A stretch of DNA of 64,000 nucleotides from Humidesulfovibrio sp. (GTDB lineage Bacteria; Desulfobacterota; Desulfovibrionia; Desulfovibrionales; Desulfovibrionaceae), in contig JARLHQ010000028.1 in assembly GCA_031292175.1 (NCBI GenBank), positions 162,475 through 226,474 of the forward strand. Reading direction: 5' to 3'. Positions within the stretch are counted from its first letter, which is position 1. The number at the start of each line of letters is the position of its first letter. Positions 58,201 through 64,000 of this stretch are shown one piece after another. The notes beneath the pieces are model-generated. The model searched no databases. It was given only the letters and a program-made list of their open reading frames with translations, and was not told where the DNA came from. Both the position numbers and the translations under genes were made by a program.

Positions 58201-58584
58201 CTTCGCCTGTTCACGAGCGTCTGGCGGTTCAGTCATGGGGAGCATCGGCAACGTGTTCCGTTCAGGTTCAGGGACGGGCGACAAGCGAACCAGCCGCCCG
58301 TCTATGACGCGGCCGTACAAGCTATCGAAGTTCTTGACCGCGACGAATCGAATAGAGCGGCCCTTGGGAAATTTGAAATTCAGCAAGCGGTTTCGGGTGG
58401 AAAGATCCAAGAGGCGGGAGCGCAGAATTTGGAGCGCTTGAGATATTGCCAGCCCACCACGGAAGATGGCCTGGACATCTTCTCCGACAGCGGTCGCTTC
58501 GTAGTTTGGAGAGGCATCAGATTTGTAGGTCATTGAAACGAATTCCCATGTATCTGATTGTGTTCTTGAGGAGATGGACGCCAT
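52228..58584 (-). CDS. DUF4011-helicase-Vsr-like nuclease protein with GreA C-terminal domain (Hhe-like defence candidate)
   Basis: This is a 2118-residue single protein. An N-terminal DUF4011 region (about 45-240; LLDLSTRNRLLNFKF) precedes the SF1 helicase Walker A GPPGTGKSQT (about 376-385). About 1,200 residues, mainly helical or coiled coil, separate it from Walker B VVMDEASQL (about 1588) and GDPKQLPPTS (about 1615). Helicase motifs V-VI follow (VQGDERDVIF, LNVLFTRARRRL, near 1835). A Vsr/MTES_1575-type PD-(D/E)xK nuclease has AAIECDGAMYHSS and RIRQEILESLGW (about 1880-1985). Then come an acidic linker and a GreA/B C-terminal FKBP-like domain (about 2045-2117). DUF4011-helicase-Vsr proteins are known as the Hhe anti-phage system. 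GC is visibly lower than in the neighbours, a sign of transfer. The start may be 58584 or 58533; neither has a clear ribosome binding site. Confidence 0.85.
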   Translation of the reverse strand: MASISSRTQSDTWEFVSMTYKSDASPNYEATAVGEDVQAIFRGGLAISQALQILRSRLLDLSTRNRLLNFKFPKGRSIRFVAVKNFDSLYGRVIDGRLVRLSPVPEPERNTLPMLPMTEPPDAREQAKRLGISTSFDHDEPIPDGHTGRRGTEVQTLFYPAELERLARKMTAEARTAIEETGSNILYLVFGFLEFYEADSSEKPLMAPLLSVPVNLKKGEIDPETNVYRYNVVYSGEDVAENFTLREKLKQDFRLNLPEFGEDDTSESYLKAIQDCVRKKQRWRVRRQLSLAMLSFGKLAIWADIDPVKHGHLLKHDLLKSIFEGNGNGGGGDPLQAEDYEIDDHSQVDLPLIYDADSSQHSALIDALAGKDMVINGPPGTGKSQTITNIIATAMRDGKKVLFVSEKMAALEVVRKRLDKANLGHFCLELHSNKTHKRKLLEDIHARLQVKFQKNGQLSALLEVLVAQRTKLQRHAELMGSRVANNLDMTVAEILWAVERHRQQLGDLDQTARKLTVSNAVDMDHSAVEMLKSLLSDVAARYRAVGGVGPRHPWWGFEPKHLTPGDEHDLREIIIGSLNYAQGLRDACLKMGDEGMTTEQVVTADKEFERLPQPPEGLLAARLPVMFGEDFSGKASFDALTKVAELVGGIREARSVQRSILSPDANPSVQDLSQANRLAGATGGDQPASRTELFSRSLGELKSLRATIMAESGKFSQLVDDLHPKYESFDAEVIAAITQAFDNLSAFPISETPLDDLRSRGDSLQTTADRLRHSLATVSEKAAKWHVDFDGTPEAVTALSNPVGLSGLLPSVEVTEEVLVQARGFSGSPLAVNRLQDIEADLNALLGIINEAKSAHDALTSCARETGQDYDGSSDSVAELVCLAKVASEAPEELLPYRRKQFEHAHHGEIFKKASADHAREVQWHAELAERYYLEELPSVDELKQLSRLFREGDSIFNIFKKDWRRAKKHFRNFTKGKAKHSVDVMQVECMGLAAWSEHHITYVNNREYVEWFGELFAGPETDFGKIESLGRWYGDSLSAVFECGTLSDKVDLTSLEHKKICQLSARSKTIMSAAETLSNLERKLAELLPFNAHPRAFLKAHGWDRYIDDLSRQVEQFRALLDFFKPKAHGAETPHRAVELLEAKFDLAGATGELSELICGKETIARIAGDDFSANTVQPSRRWNEAIDDVQNLATQFGAFASLLERFVQGPTSPKAALHFLDFKINLDRLVRDAPVLRRPATLKSWQEYLDSIKAICRDLEFLTTLLGRFAPDTRPASEVLKAIRAKTSADAKDELLNTNPDIQRYWGGHINSERTDIPTLEATWNWGNAVVSSALPPHMKSSILNEDAPQAFQINAASAKHGASSFQAMHKVISQLSVHGQFDWNTWFQQKSADGGCLPRKLVERLQRAADAIDDVIPWGKYFNAMKTCEQHGLQGLTKFLEDGSLPPESLPVAFERAFYGSIAKEIYRRHSALSDFMGQTHEKLRDKFMKADREIIRLNGLNVAYQIDKEKRVPTGMTGPRACDQTELNLVLREIAKQNKHIPIRQLIKRAGVTLQALKPCFMMGPLSVAQYLEYGSVEFDLVVMDEASQLRPEDALGAIARGKQLIVVGDPKQLPPTSFFDRILDGADGDEADTPAALEGTESILDICQQLFTPVRTLRWHYRSRHQSLIAFSNFHFYEDSLVVFPSPYDRGRDLGVLWQFVKDGSYKDRRNVPEAQRIADAVLIHMLEHPEESLGVVSLNQTQRDLILDILEKKLKSFKEGSEFQAHWENEGMPFFVKNLENVQGDERDVIFISTTFGKAPGTEKPRQNFGPISRPDGWRRLNVLFTRARRRLVLFTSMQPEDIVVDEMTPAGTRALRDYLDFAKRGILVKTDYTGAREPDSDFEVSVANVLKGHGYELHPQLGVANFFIDMAVRNPDRRGEFLAAIECDGAMYHSSASARDRDRIRQEILESLGWKDKIWRIWSADWFSNPSKEVQRLIDFLEKCRRVSATECPVSYEEKPSDESPSEERAISDVVNKNGQDDDAADAGGIDGQNTADIFVEIGNTITISFLDTPKESRAIKIVEGQHPNIPGVIGEDTPLAQAILGLEVGEIGTVHVTRHPPRKVKIIKIE

Positions 58585-58952
58585 TTATGAGGCGCGGACT
58601 CGTTGATTTCTGTAGGACTCTATACGCATTGTCTGCCAAACAAGGCAACCAGACAATAAGACTCATTTTAAAGAATAGGTTGGAACTATTCCCCCCTCGT
58701 TTCACCTCCTTCCAGGCTCTTTCTTCAAGGCACAAGGCGCCAAAGAAAAGAACCTCACTGCCGCTGTGAAAGACTGTGAAAGTCTGCCTGGTTGCGGCAA
58801 ACCTCTCGCTCTGTAGTCGGCATCCGGGGGCATGCATTCCTGCAGGTTCCCAGCTTCGTTGATTTTATCTTTTCTCAACAGCACCCCCCCTGAACCCGAG
58901 CGAACACGTCGCTCCCCCTCACCGTCGCACAAATCATCTGCACGGCACGTCA

Positions 58953-59002
58953 GGCGCTGGCGTCAAGCGTAAGCGCGTCCGCGCGTGCTTGACGCCAGCG
59001 CC
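58953..59002. repeat. 16-bp perfect hairpin with a second stem in its loop
   Basis: The arms 58953-58968 and 58987-59002 pair over 16 bp. Inside, GCGCG (58973-58977) pairs with CGCGC (58980-58984). It lies near the right edge of the lower-GC region. Confidence 0.75.
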
Positions 59003-59024
59003 GCGCGCTGTACAGGAGCGCTTC

Positions 59025-59050
59025 GCGCCGCCTTTATGCGCCGCCTTTGT
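59025..59050. repeat. 13-base tandem repeat, two units
   Basis: GCGCCGCCTTTAT is followed directly by GCGCCGCCTTTGT. It is two units only, with no coding role seen. Confidence 0.5.
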
Positions 59051-59173
59051 GCGCGCTCTGGCCTGCGCACAATGACCGCGCACTCTCCCGATACAATTTG
59101 ATGGGCGGAAGCCACCGACGGCGTCCGATTTTGTTGACGCCCCCCAGGCCTCCGTGCTTTTTCCAACCCATCC

Positions 59174-59224
59174 TAGGCGAAAGGGCCGGGACTGAGCAAG
59201 GCTCAGTCCCGGCCCTTTCGCCTA
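59174..59224. terminator. 24-bp perfect hairpin after the hydrogenase operon
   Basis: The arms 59174-59197 and 59201-59224 pair over 24 bp with loop AAG, 55 bases after the hydA stop on the minus strand. No T-tract follows (minus strand GGATGGGTTGG). It is probably the 3' end of the operon. Confidence 0.7.
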
Positions 59225-59279
59225 ACCATGAGGGGGAGTCTGGGGAGAATTGTTCTTCCCCAGAAAAAATGCTTCTTCC

Positions 59280-60719
59280 CTAGCTCTTCCTATTAATCCT
59301 GACCAAGCTCCTCGCGCCGGTGTCGAGCCCGCGCGCATCGATGCAGTGGGTGGAGCAGCTGATGCACGGGTCGTAGGCGCGCACGAGCATGGAAAGCCTA
59401 AGCTCCAGCTCCTTCTCGGACAACCCGGAAAGCTGCGGAACCAGCGCATCCATGTCTTTCTGGATGTTGCCGTGGTTCTGGTTGGTGGGGATGACGCAGT
59501 CGGCCTGGAAGATGCGGCCGTGGTCGTCGTATTCATAGAAGTGGAACAGGATGCCGCGCGGCACCTCCACCGCGCCCGCGCCGCGCCCGGCGGCGATGCT
59601 GGTGGGCTTGGCCGGTGCTTCATCGCGGATGCCGCGGGAGAGGAGTTCCTCCACCTGTATGATGGACTCCTCCACCGTGTGCACGCATTCCACAAGCTGC
59701 GCCAGGGTGATGTAGTACGGATTGGTGCAGCCCTTTTTGAGGCCAAGCTTTTTCGCGGCGGCCTGCGCCTTGGGCATCAGGTGTTCGGCGTTCAGGTTGA
59801 AGCGCGCGAGCGCCCCGACCATGTAAGACTCGCCCTGGTTTCTGGTCCATTTGGCGGTAGAGGTGGGGATGATGTACTCGCGCGTGATGTTGCGGTACTG
59901 GCGCACGGGCCGGCGCTCGTCCTTGGTGGAGCCGATTTCACCCCAGTACATGGCGTATTCGGCCGGAGACACGAGGCCCACGTATTCGGTTTCACGCTCA
60001 AACTGCGGGAAGCGGTCCAGCAGCGTGGCAAAGAGGTCCACCGCGAAGTCGAGATTCGGCAGGGTGTCCTTCAGCATGGTGTGCAGGGACTTCAGCTCCT
60101 CGGTGCTGGGGAACATGGTGAAGCCGCCGGGAACCATGCGCTGCGGATGGGTGGTGCGGCCGCAGATGAGACGGCTGAATTCGTTCGACACCCTGCGCGC
60201 GGCGATGAACTTGAGCACCGCGTCCCTGTGGGTCTGGGCCAGGGGCAGGATGGAGTCCACGCCCATAAGGTCAGGCAGCACGAGGTAGGCGATGTGCAGC
60301 AGATGGCTTTGCAGGTTCTCGCCGTGCAGGGCCAAGCGCCGCAACAGATGCGTCTGTTCGCTCACGTTGATGTTGAGCGCGTCTTCCGTGGCCTGCAGGC
60401 TGGCCAGCTGGTGGCCGATGGCGCAGATGCCGCAAATGCGCGAGACGATGTGGTGCACGTCGGTGTAGTCGCGTCCCAGCAGCATGGCCTCAAAGAAGCG
60501 CGGGGCCTCGGGCACCTCCCAACGGCAGGTGGAGACGGTGCCATCGGCTTCCACATCGACCACAATGTTGCCATGCCCTTCCACGCGGGTGAGGTAGTGG
60601 ACGCGGACTTTTTTCGGTCCGGGCACGGCCTCGGGCTGGGAGATGGGCGTTGCGGGCGACTTGGCCTTGCTCGGCTTGGCCGAGGTCGTGGCGGAACTCT
60701 TCGCGGGTGTCTTGGCCAT
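59280..60719 (-). CDS. hydA: [NiFe] hydrogenase large (alpha) subunit, HydA-type
   Basis: This 479-residue catalytic subunit binds the NiFe(CN)2CO site with Cys96 and Cys99 (RICGICAIGH) and Cys452 and Cys455 (DPCISCSTH, 450-458). A 21-residue tail follows His458 and would be removed by a maturation protease if the usual cut is made. An Ala/Lys/Pro-rich extension of ~35 residues precedes the conserved VHYLTRVEGHG. With HydB, G and D it forms the cytoplasmic group 3b enzyme that exchanges electrons between H2 and NAD(P)(H), and in some archaea reduces sulfur. No maturation genes are in the window. Confidence 0.93.
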   Translation of the reverse strand: MAKTPAKSSATTSAKPSKAKSPATPISQPEAVPGPKKVRVHYLTRVEGHGNIVVDVEADGTVSTCRWEVPEAPRFFEAMLLGRDYTDVHHIVSRICGICAIGHQLASLQATEDALNINVSEQTHLLRRLALHGENLQSHLLHIAYLVLPDLMGVDSILPLAQTHRDAVLKFIAARRVSNEFSRLICGRTTHPQRMVPGGFTMFPSTEELKSLHTMLKDTLPNLDFAVDLFATLLDRFPQFERETEYVGLVSPAEYAMYWGEIGSTKDERRPVRQYRNITREYIIPTSTAKWTRNQGESYMVGALARFNLNAEHLMPKAQAAAKKLGLKKGCTNPYYITLAQLVECVHTVEESIIQVEELLSRGIRDEAPAKPTSIAAGRGAGAVEVPRGILFHFYEYDDHGRIFQADCVIPTNQNHGNIQKDMDALVPQLSGLSEKELELRLSMLVRAYDPCISCSTHCIDARGLDTGARSLVRINRKS

Positions 60720-60793
60720 GCTGCTATCCTCTCGTCGGCCCGTGGGCCGGGCCGGTGGCTGACGTCAACAACGAAAACACAGGGCGGGCGCCG

Positions 60794-61534
60794 CTACAGG
60801 GCGGCGCCGGTATCGCCCAGGAAGAAGCGCAGAAGGTCCTGGATGGCCTTGCGGCTGGTGCCGGGGCGGTCCATAACGATGCGCGCGGCGTCGAGGTTCG
60901 CGCCGGGAACAAGCCCCCGGCAGCCCCAACAGTGCGCGCCCTGGCTTACGCACGCGGCCTTGCAGCCCGCGCGGGTGATGATCCCTAAGCACATGCGGCC
61001 CATCTCGTAGCGGCAGACGTTGCCCGCCTGCTTGCACTCCACGCACACCGGGAAGTCCGGGATCCAGGGCGAACGGCCGAGGAGCAGCTCTTTGGTGATG
61101 CGCGCGAACTCGGTGGGGTCGATGGGGCAGCCGGGAATCTCCGCGTCCACCTTGACCACGCTCTTGAGCGGGCGCGCGGCGTAGGTGGAGAACCACCGCG
61201 CCTGGCCGCCGTAGACCTCCTCGCGGTACACGTTCTCCGCCAGGAAGTTCTTGAGACAGTTGATGCCGCCGATGGCCGCGCACGCGCCCAAGGCCACGAG
61301 CACCTTGGCGTTCTTGCGGATCTCCTTCAGGCGGATTTCATCCTCGGGCCGGGTGATGGACCCCTCGACAAAGGCCACGTCGTAGTCGTCGCTATGGCCG
61401 GTGGCCACCTCGCGGAAGCTCACCACCTCCACATGGCCCAGGATGTCGAGCAGACGCTCCTCCAGGTTGGCTATCTGGAGTTGGTCGCCCTCGCAGCCGG
61501 CAAAGTCGAAGAAGGCTATTTTTGGTTTCGCCAT
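60794..61534 (-). CDS. hydD: [NiFe] hydrogenase small (delta) subunit, HydD-type
   Basis: This 246-residue iron-sulfur subunit has no Tat signal, so it is cytoplasmic. The proximal-cluster ligands are in FAGCEGDQL (about residue 14), ALGACAAIGG (about 80-90) and EIPGCPIDPTEF (about 127-138). The C-terminal half carries eight more cysteines (CVECKQAGNVC, CLGI, CKAAC, CWGC) for further clusters. The ATG at 61534 is preceded by GGGAGGGAAATC. It lies between hydG (23 bases) and hydA (74 bases). Confidence 0.92.
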   Translation of the reverse strand: MAKPKIAFFDFAGCEGDQLQIANLEERLLDILGHVEVVSFREVATGHSDDYDVAFVEGSITRPEDEIRLKEIRKNAKVLVALGACAAIGGINCLKNFLAENVYREEVYGGQARWFSTYAARPLKSVVKVDAEIPGCPIDPTEFARITKELLLGRSPWIPDFPVCVECKQAGNVCRYEMGRMCLGIITRAGCKAACVSQGAHCWGCRGLVPGANLDAARIVMDRPGTSRKAIQDLLRFFLGDTGAAL

Positions 61535-61557
61535 GATTTCCCTCCCCGCCAAGCCGC

Positions 61558-62391
61558 CTAGATGGCTTCCTGGTAGGCCTCGATGTCCGTGTAGCAGAAC
61601 ACGGGGCCGTCGATGCAAGCGTTCAGTTCGTTGATCTGGCAGTGGCCGCACTTGCCGAGGCCGCACTTCATCTTGCGTTCCAGCGAGACGAAGATCTGGT
61701 CCGAGGCGATGCCCTTCTTGCGGCACTCCGCAATGACGAAGCGGTACATGATCGGGGGGCCGACCATGGCCACATAGGTGTTTGCGGGGTCGAGCTCGGC
61801 CTTGGGCAGAAGCGTGGTGATGACGCCAACGTTGCCCTTCCAGGTCTCGTCCGGCATGTCCACGGTCTCCAGGACCTCCACATCGCCGCTCTTGGCCAGA
61901 TCAGCGATCTCGTCCACGAAGATGCGTTCCTTGGGCTCGCGCGTGCCCACCATGAGCACCATGCGGTTGAACTCGTCGCGGTGCCTGAGCTGGTAGAACA
62001 GAAGCGAACGCAGCGGGATGTAGCCCAAGCCGCCAGCCACGATGAGAATGTCCTTGCCCACAAACTTCATGACCGGAAACGACGAGCCGTAAGGCCCGCG
62101 GATGCCGACCTTGGCCCCGGGCTTAAGTTCGTGCAGGGCGCTGGTGACCGCGCCGATCTTGCGCACGGCGATCTCAAAGGTGTTCTGGGTGCGCCGGGGC
62201 GGCGAGCTGATGGAGAATGGAGCCTCGCCGATGCCGTACATGGACACGTTGACGAACTGGCCGGGCTTGTGCGCCAGGGGACGTCCGTTGTCCTGCTCGA
62301 AGGTGAAGCGGGTGACGAAGTCCGAGAGCTTGGTCTTCTCCACCAGCGTGACCGGACGCGGCACGTACGGCGAGAAGGGCTTAGTGTTCAT
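61558..62391 (-). CDS. hydG: Hydrogenase FAD/NAD(P)-binding (gamma) subunit, HydG-type
   Basis: This 277-residue ferredoxin-NADP reductase-like subunit has an FAD part with APFSISSPP (about 72-80) and an NAD(P) part that begins ILIVAGGLGYIPLRSLL (about 114-130). The C-terminal [2Fe-2S] ligands are CGLGKCGHC and a later Cys (about 238-262). It starts 11 bases inside the end of hydB, so they are coupled. It carries electrons between the hydrogenase and a nicotinamide cofactor. The Hyd-type G meant here is the gamma subunit, not the [FeFe] maturase of the same name. Confidence 0.93.
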   Translation of the reverse strand: MNTKPFSPYVPRPVTLVEKTKLSDFVTRFTFEQDNGRPLAHKPGQFVNVSMYGIGEAPFSISSPPRRTQNTFEIAVRKIGAVTSALHELKPGAKVGIRGPYGSSFPVMKFVGKDILIVAGGLGYIPLRSLLFYQLRHRDEFNRMVLMVGTREPKERIFVDEIADLAKSGDVEVLETVDMPDETWKGNVGVITTLLPKAELDPANTYVAMVGPPIMYRFVIAECRKKGIASDQIFVSLERKMKCGLGKCGHCQINELNACIDGPVFCYTDIEAYQEAI

Positions 62392-63427
62392 GGGCGGTTT
62401 CCTCCCAAAGTTCGTTGAACACCTTGAGGGGATTGGCGATGCCGGCCGTGCAGGCGCGCACGCAGCGCCCGCAGCCCACGCAGCCCAGCTCCCCGATCTT
62501 GTCGTAAATGTATTTGCCCTTGCGGAAGTACCGGTGCCGGTAGCGGTCCTGGGCCTTGGGACGGAAGTTGTGGTTGCCCGCCACCTTGGCGAAGCTTTCC
62601 AGCATGCAGCCGTCCCACTCGCGGTAGCGCACACCCTCTTCCAGCTGGTCGTCGGCCTCCTCGCGGATGTCGAAGCAGTAGCAGGTGGGGCACACCAGGT
62701 TGCAGGAGCCGCAGGCCAGGCACATCTGCGAGTAGCGCCGCCACAAGGGTGAGTCCCAGCTCTTGGACAGAAGCCGCGGCGTCTCTTCCCAGTTGTAGCG
62801 CAGACCGTTGTGCCGGGCTTTGAAGAGCACACGGGCCTTGGCGCGGCGCGCGCCTTCCTTGTCGCCCGCGGTGGAGGGCACGAGCGGGCCGCACATGGAG
62901 AGCAGCTCCTCGCCCCTGGCCGATCCCACCTCGACCGTAAAGGCGGCCGGGCCGATCTTGGTCCAGTAGAGATCGTAGCCGTGCGCCGCCGAGGCCGCGC
63001 CAACACTGGCCCAGAAGGCCGTGGGCGAGACGGTCAGGGGTTCATAACCCATGACCACCGTGGCTGCGCGGCGGCGAACATAATTCTGGTCCGGCGAGCC
63101 GGTCTCCAGCAACTGGTCCAGCTGGTTGATGGCCTTGACGTCATACGGATGCACGCCAAAGAGGATCTGCGGCGGGGCCTCGAAAACCGGCTCGGCCTCG
63201 CAGGTCTTGCGATTGAAGGTGATGAGCGCCTCACGCGGAGGGAACAAAAATCGCTTGGGCGAGTTGTAGGCAACGTCGAAGTCCCAAGCGATCTCCAGGT
63301 CCCTCTTCCAGGGCACGAGATCGTAAAAACCTTCGCGCAGTTTCGCCGGGACGTAGAGCGCGTAAGACTCGCTCCATTTCTCGAACAGTCCGGGTAGCTG
63401 CTCCTTGTACACGGTGTACGTCGTCAT
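62381..63427 (-). CDS. hydB: Hydrogenase iron-sulfur (beta) subunit, HydB-type
   Basis: This 348-residue protein has two [4Fe-4S] motifs, CLACGSCNLVCPTCYC (about 235-250) and CVGCGRCVRACTAGI (about 317-331). The start MTTYTVYKEQLPGLFEKW is family-like. The ATG at 63427 follows CGGAGGGAATC. It is the first gene of the operon hydB-G-D-A, the same order as the sulfhydrogenase of Pyrococcus (family knowledge). Confidence 0.92.
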   Translation of the reverse strand: MTTYTVYKEQLPGLFEKWSESYALYVPAKLREGFYDLVPWKRDLEIAWDFDVAYNSPKRFLFPPREALITFNRKTCEAEPVFEAPPQILFGVHPYDVKAINQLDQLLETGSPDQNYVRRRAATVVMGYEPLTVSPTAFWASVGAASAAHGYDLYWTKIGPAAFTVEVGSARGEELLSMCGPLVPSTAGDKEGARRAKARVLFKARHNGLRYNWEETPRLLSKSWDSPLWRRYSQMCLACGSCNLVCPTCYCFDIREEADDQLEEGVRYREWDGCMLESFAKVAGNHNFRPKAQDRYRHRYFRKGKYIYDKIGELGCVGCGRCVRACTAGIANPLKVFNELWEETAHEH

Positions 63428-63501
63428 GATTCCCTCCGGGATCGGATGGCTAAGACTCTGCTCCACTGGTGGCTATGTACAAAATCGAAGGGAAGCGCAA
63501 C

Positions 63502-63523
63502 CCATGTGCCAAAATGCACATGG
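63502..63523. promoter_or_regulatory. Palindrome upstream of hydB, possible operator
   Basis: The perfect inverted repeat CCATGTGC-CAAAAT-GCACATGG lies 75-96 bases before hydB. T7 follows on the plus strand. Its position in the hydrogenase promoter region favours an operator, but a weak plus-strand terminator cannot be excluded. Confidence 0.45.
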
Positions 63524-63536
63524 TTTTTTTGAAAAA

Positions 63537-63563
63537 AAGGGACGCCAGCTCGAGGCGTCCCTT
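63537..63563 (-). terminator. Rho-independent terminator after argH
   Basis: The 10-bp stem AAGGGACGCC/GGCGTCCCTT has a 7-base loop and is followed on the minus strand by a T-tract (TTTTTTTC). It lies 30 bases after the argH stop. Confidence 0.85.
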
Positions 63564-63592
63564 GATTTTTTCGGCTCGATTCCGAAGATTCG

Positions 63593-64000
63593 TCAGCGCT
63601 GCGCGGCGAGCCAGGCCCGAAGATTCTTCAACTGCGCGGCCACGGGCTCCGGGCCGGTGCCGCCGGAAAGCGCGCGGCGACGCACGGCGGCCTCGTGCTC
63701 CAGCACGGCGAAGACATCCTGCTCCACAAGATTCGAGAAACCTTGCAGATCTTCAAGGCTCAAGTCCTCAAGACGCACGCCCTTCTTCTCGGCCAGGGCC
63801 ACGGCCGCGCCGGTGGCGTGGTGCGCCTCGCGGAAAGGCAAACCTTTGGCGGCCAGATAATCGGCCAGCTCCGTGGCGTTCAGAAAACCCCGGTCCAGCG
63901 CCCGGCGCATGTTCGCGGGCTGGAACTCAAGGACCTTCAGCATGTCGGCCATGATGGCCACTGAGGCGCTGACCGTCTTGTCCGCGTCGAAGAACGGCTC
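63593..64000 (-). CDS. argH: Argininosuccinate lyase, C-terminal part
   Basis: Only the last 135 residues are inside the window; the gene continues beyond position 64000. Sequence of the C-terminal helical domain is clear: [40 protein letters not shown] and [18 protein letters not shown]. ArgH releases arginine and fumarate from argininosuccinate. It is on the minus strand and ends before its own terminator. Confidence 0.93.
   Translation of the reverse strand, partial: EPFFDADKTVSASVAIMADMLKVLEFQPANMRRALDRGFLNATELADYLAAKGLPFREAHHATGAAVALAEKKGVRLEDLSLEDLQGFSNLVEQDVFAVLEHEAAVRRRALSGGTGPEPVAAQLKNLRAWLAAQR

Larger units (their letters stand above)
58585..59279. other. 695-base gap between the defence gene and hydrogenase operon
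   Basis: No gene is recognised. The first ~300 bases share the lower GC of the defence gene; the rest returns to high GC. It has a nested hairpin at 58953-59002, a 13-base tandem repeat (two units, 59025-59050) and the long terminator-like hairpin at 59174-59224. No tRNA or integrase was seen. Confidence 0.55.

Noticed and set aside
58585..59173. tRNA or attachment site next to the defence gene
   Set aside because: No cloverleaf, no integrase and no matching direct repeats on the two sides were found.
59047..59283. 78-codon plus-strand ORF near the hydrogenase end
   Set aside because: It spans the long terminator-like hairpin and has no family resemblance.

Overview
The window looks like a piece of a chromosome from a GC-rich sulfate-reducing bacterium of the Desulfovibrionaceae type (inference). 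The reasons are two selenocysteine-containing, Tat-exported formate dehydrogenase operons with fdhE genes, a four-subunit cytoplasmic [NiFe] hydrogenase of the HydBGDA (group 3b) kind, a tungsten-type aldehyde:ferredoxin oxidoreductase, an FmdE/molybdopterin-binding fusion protein, and a cytochrome bd oxidase next to housekeeping genes.

Layout. 1-5.5 kb: the end of a MATE exporter, a DUF2156 protein, an alkaline-phosphatase-superfamily enzyme, a UvrD/PcrA-like helicase and a decayed GAF/HD-GYP gene. 5.6-9.6 kb: cdsA-dxr-rseP-tsaB (phospholipid, isoprenoid, envelope stress and tRNA modification). 9.7-12.1 kb: a dnaA gene, an AT-rich gap and an Hsp20 gene. 12.3-17.3 kb: cydAB, a DHA2 efflux pump with divergent TetR regulator, and a CsoR-superfamily repressor. 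17.7-22.9 kb: FmdE/MoeA-like fusion, kinase-like protein, universal stress protein and a Tat-exported alkaline phosphatase. 23.4-32.1 kb: carB, purF, a KpsF-type sugar phosphate isomerase, a YkgJ-type protein and PBP1A. 32.2-42.9 kb: two tandem fdhA-fdhB-fdhE operons on the minus strand, with a ModE-like regulator upstream of the second. 43.1-49.3 kb: MFS, SprT-like protease, EamA transporter, class II aldolase fusion and AOR, all on the minus strand and probably one transcription unit. 49.4-52.0 kb: TPR protein, a hypothetical gene, cupin and PhzF. 52.2-58.6 kb: one 2118-residue DUF4011/helicase/Vsr-like nuclease/GreA-C protein of lower GC, probably an acquired anti-phage defence gene. 59.2-63.4 kb: the hydBGDA hydrogenase operon. 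63.6-64.0 kb: the 3' end of argH.

How they work together. The formate dehydrogenases, hydrogenase and AOR are the H2/formate/aldehyde electron-handling side of an anaerobe. The ModE-like regulator and the FmdE/molybdopterin protein point to Mo/W cofactor control. Cytochrome bd, Hsp20 and the universal stress protein are stress functions.

The two most notable observations are the large single-gene defence candidate with a GreA C-terminal domain, and long perfect GC hairpins at every internal junction of both fdh operons. Similar hairpins without a T-tract occur at several other gene ends.
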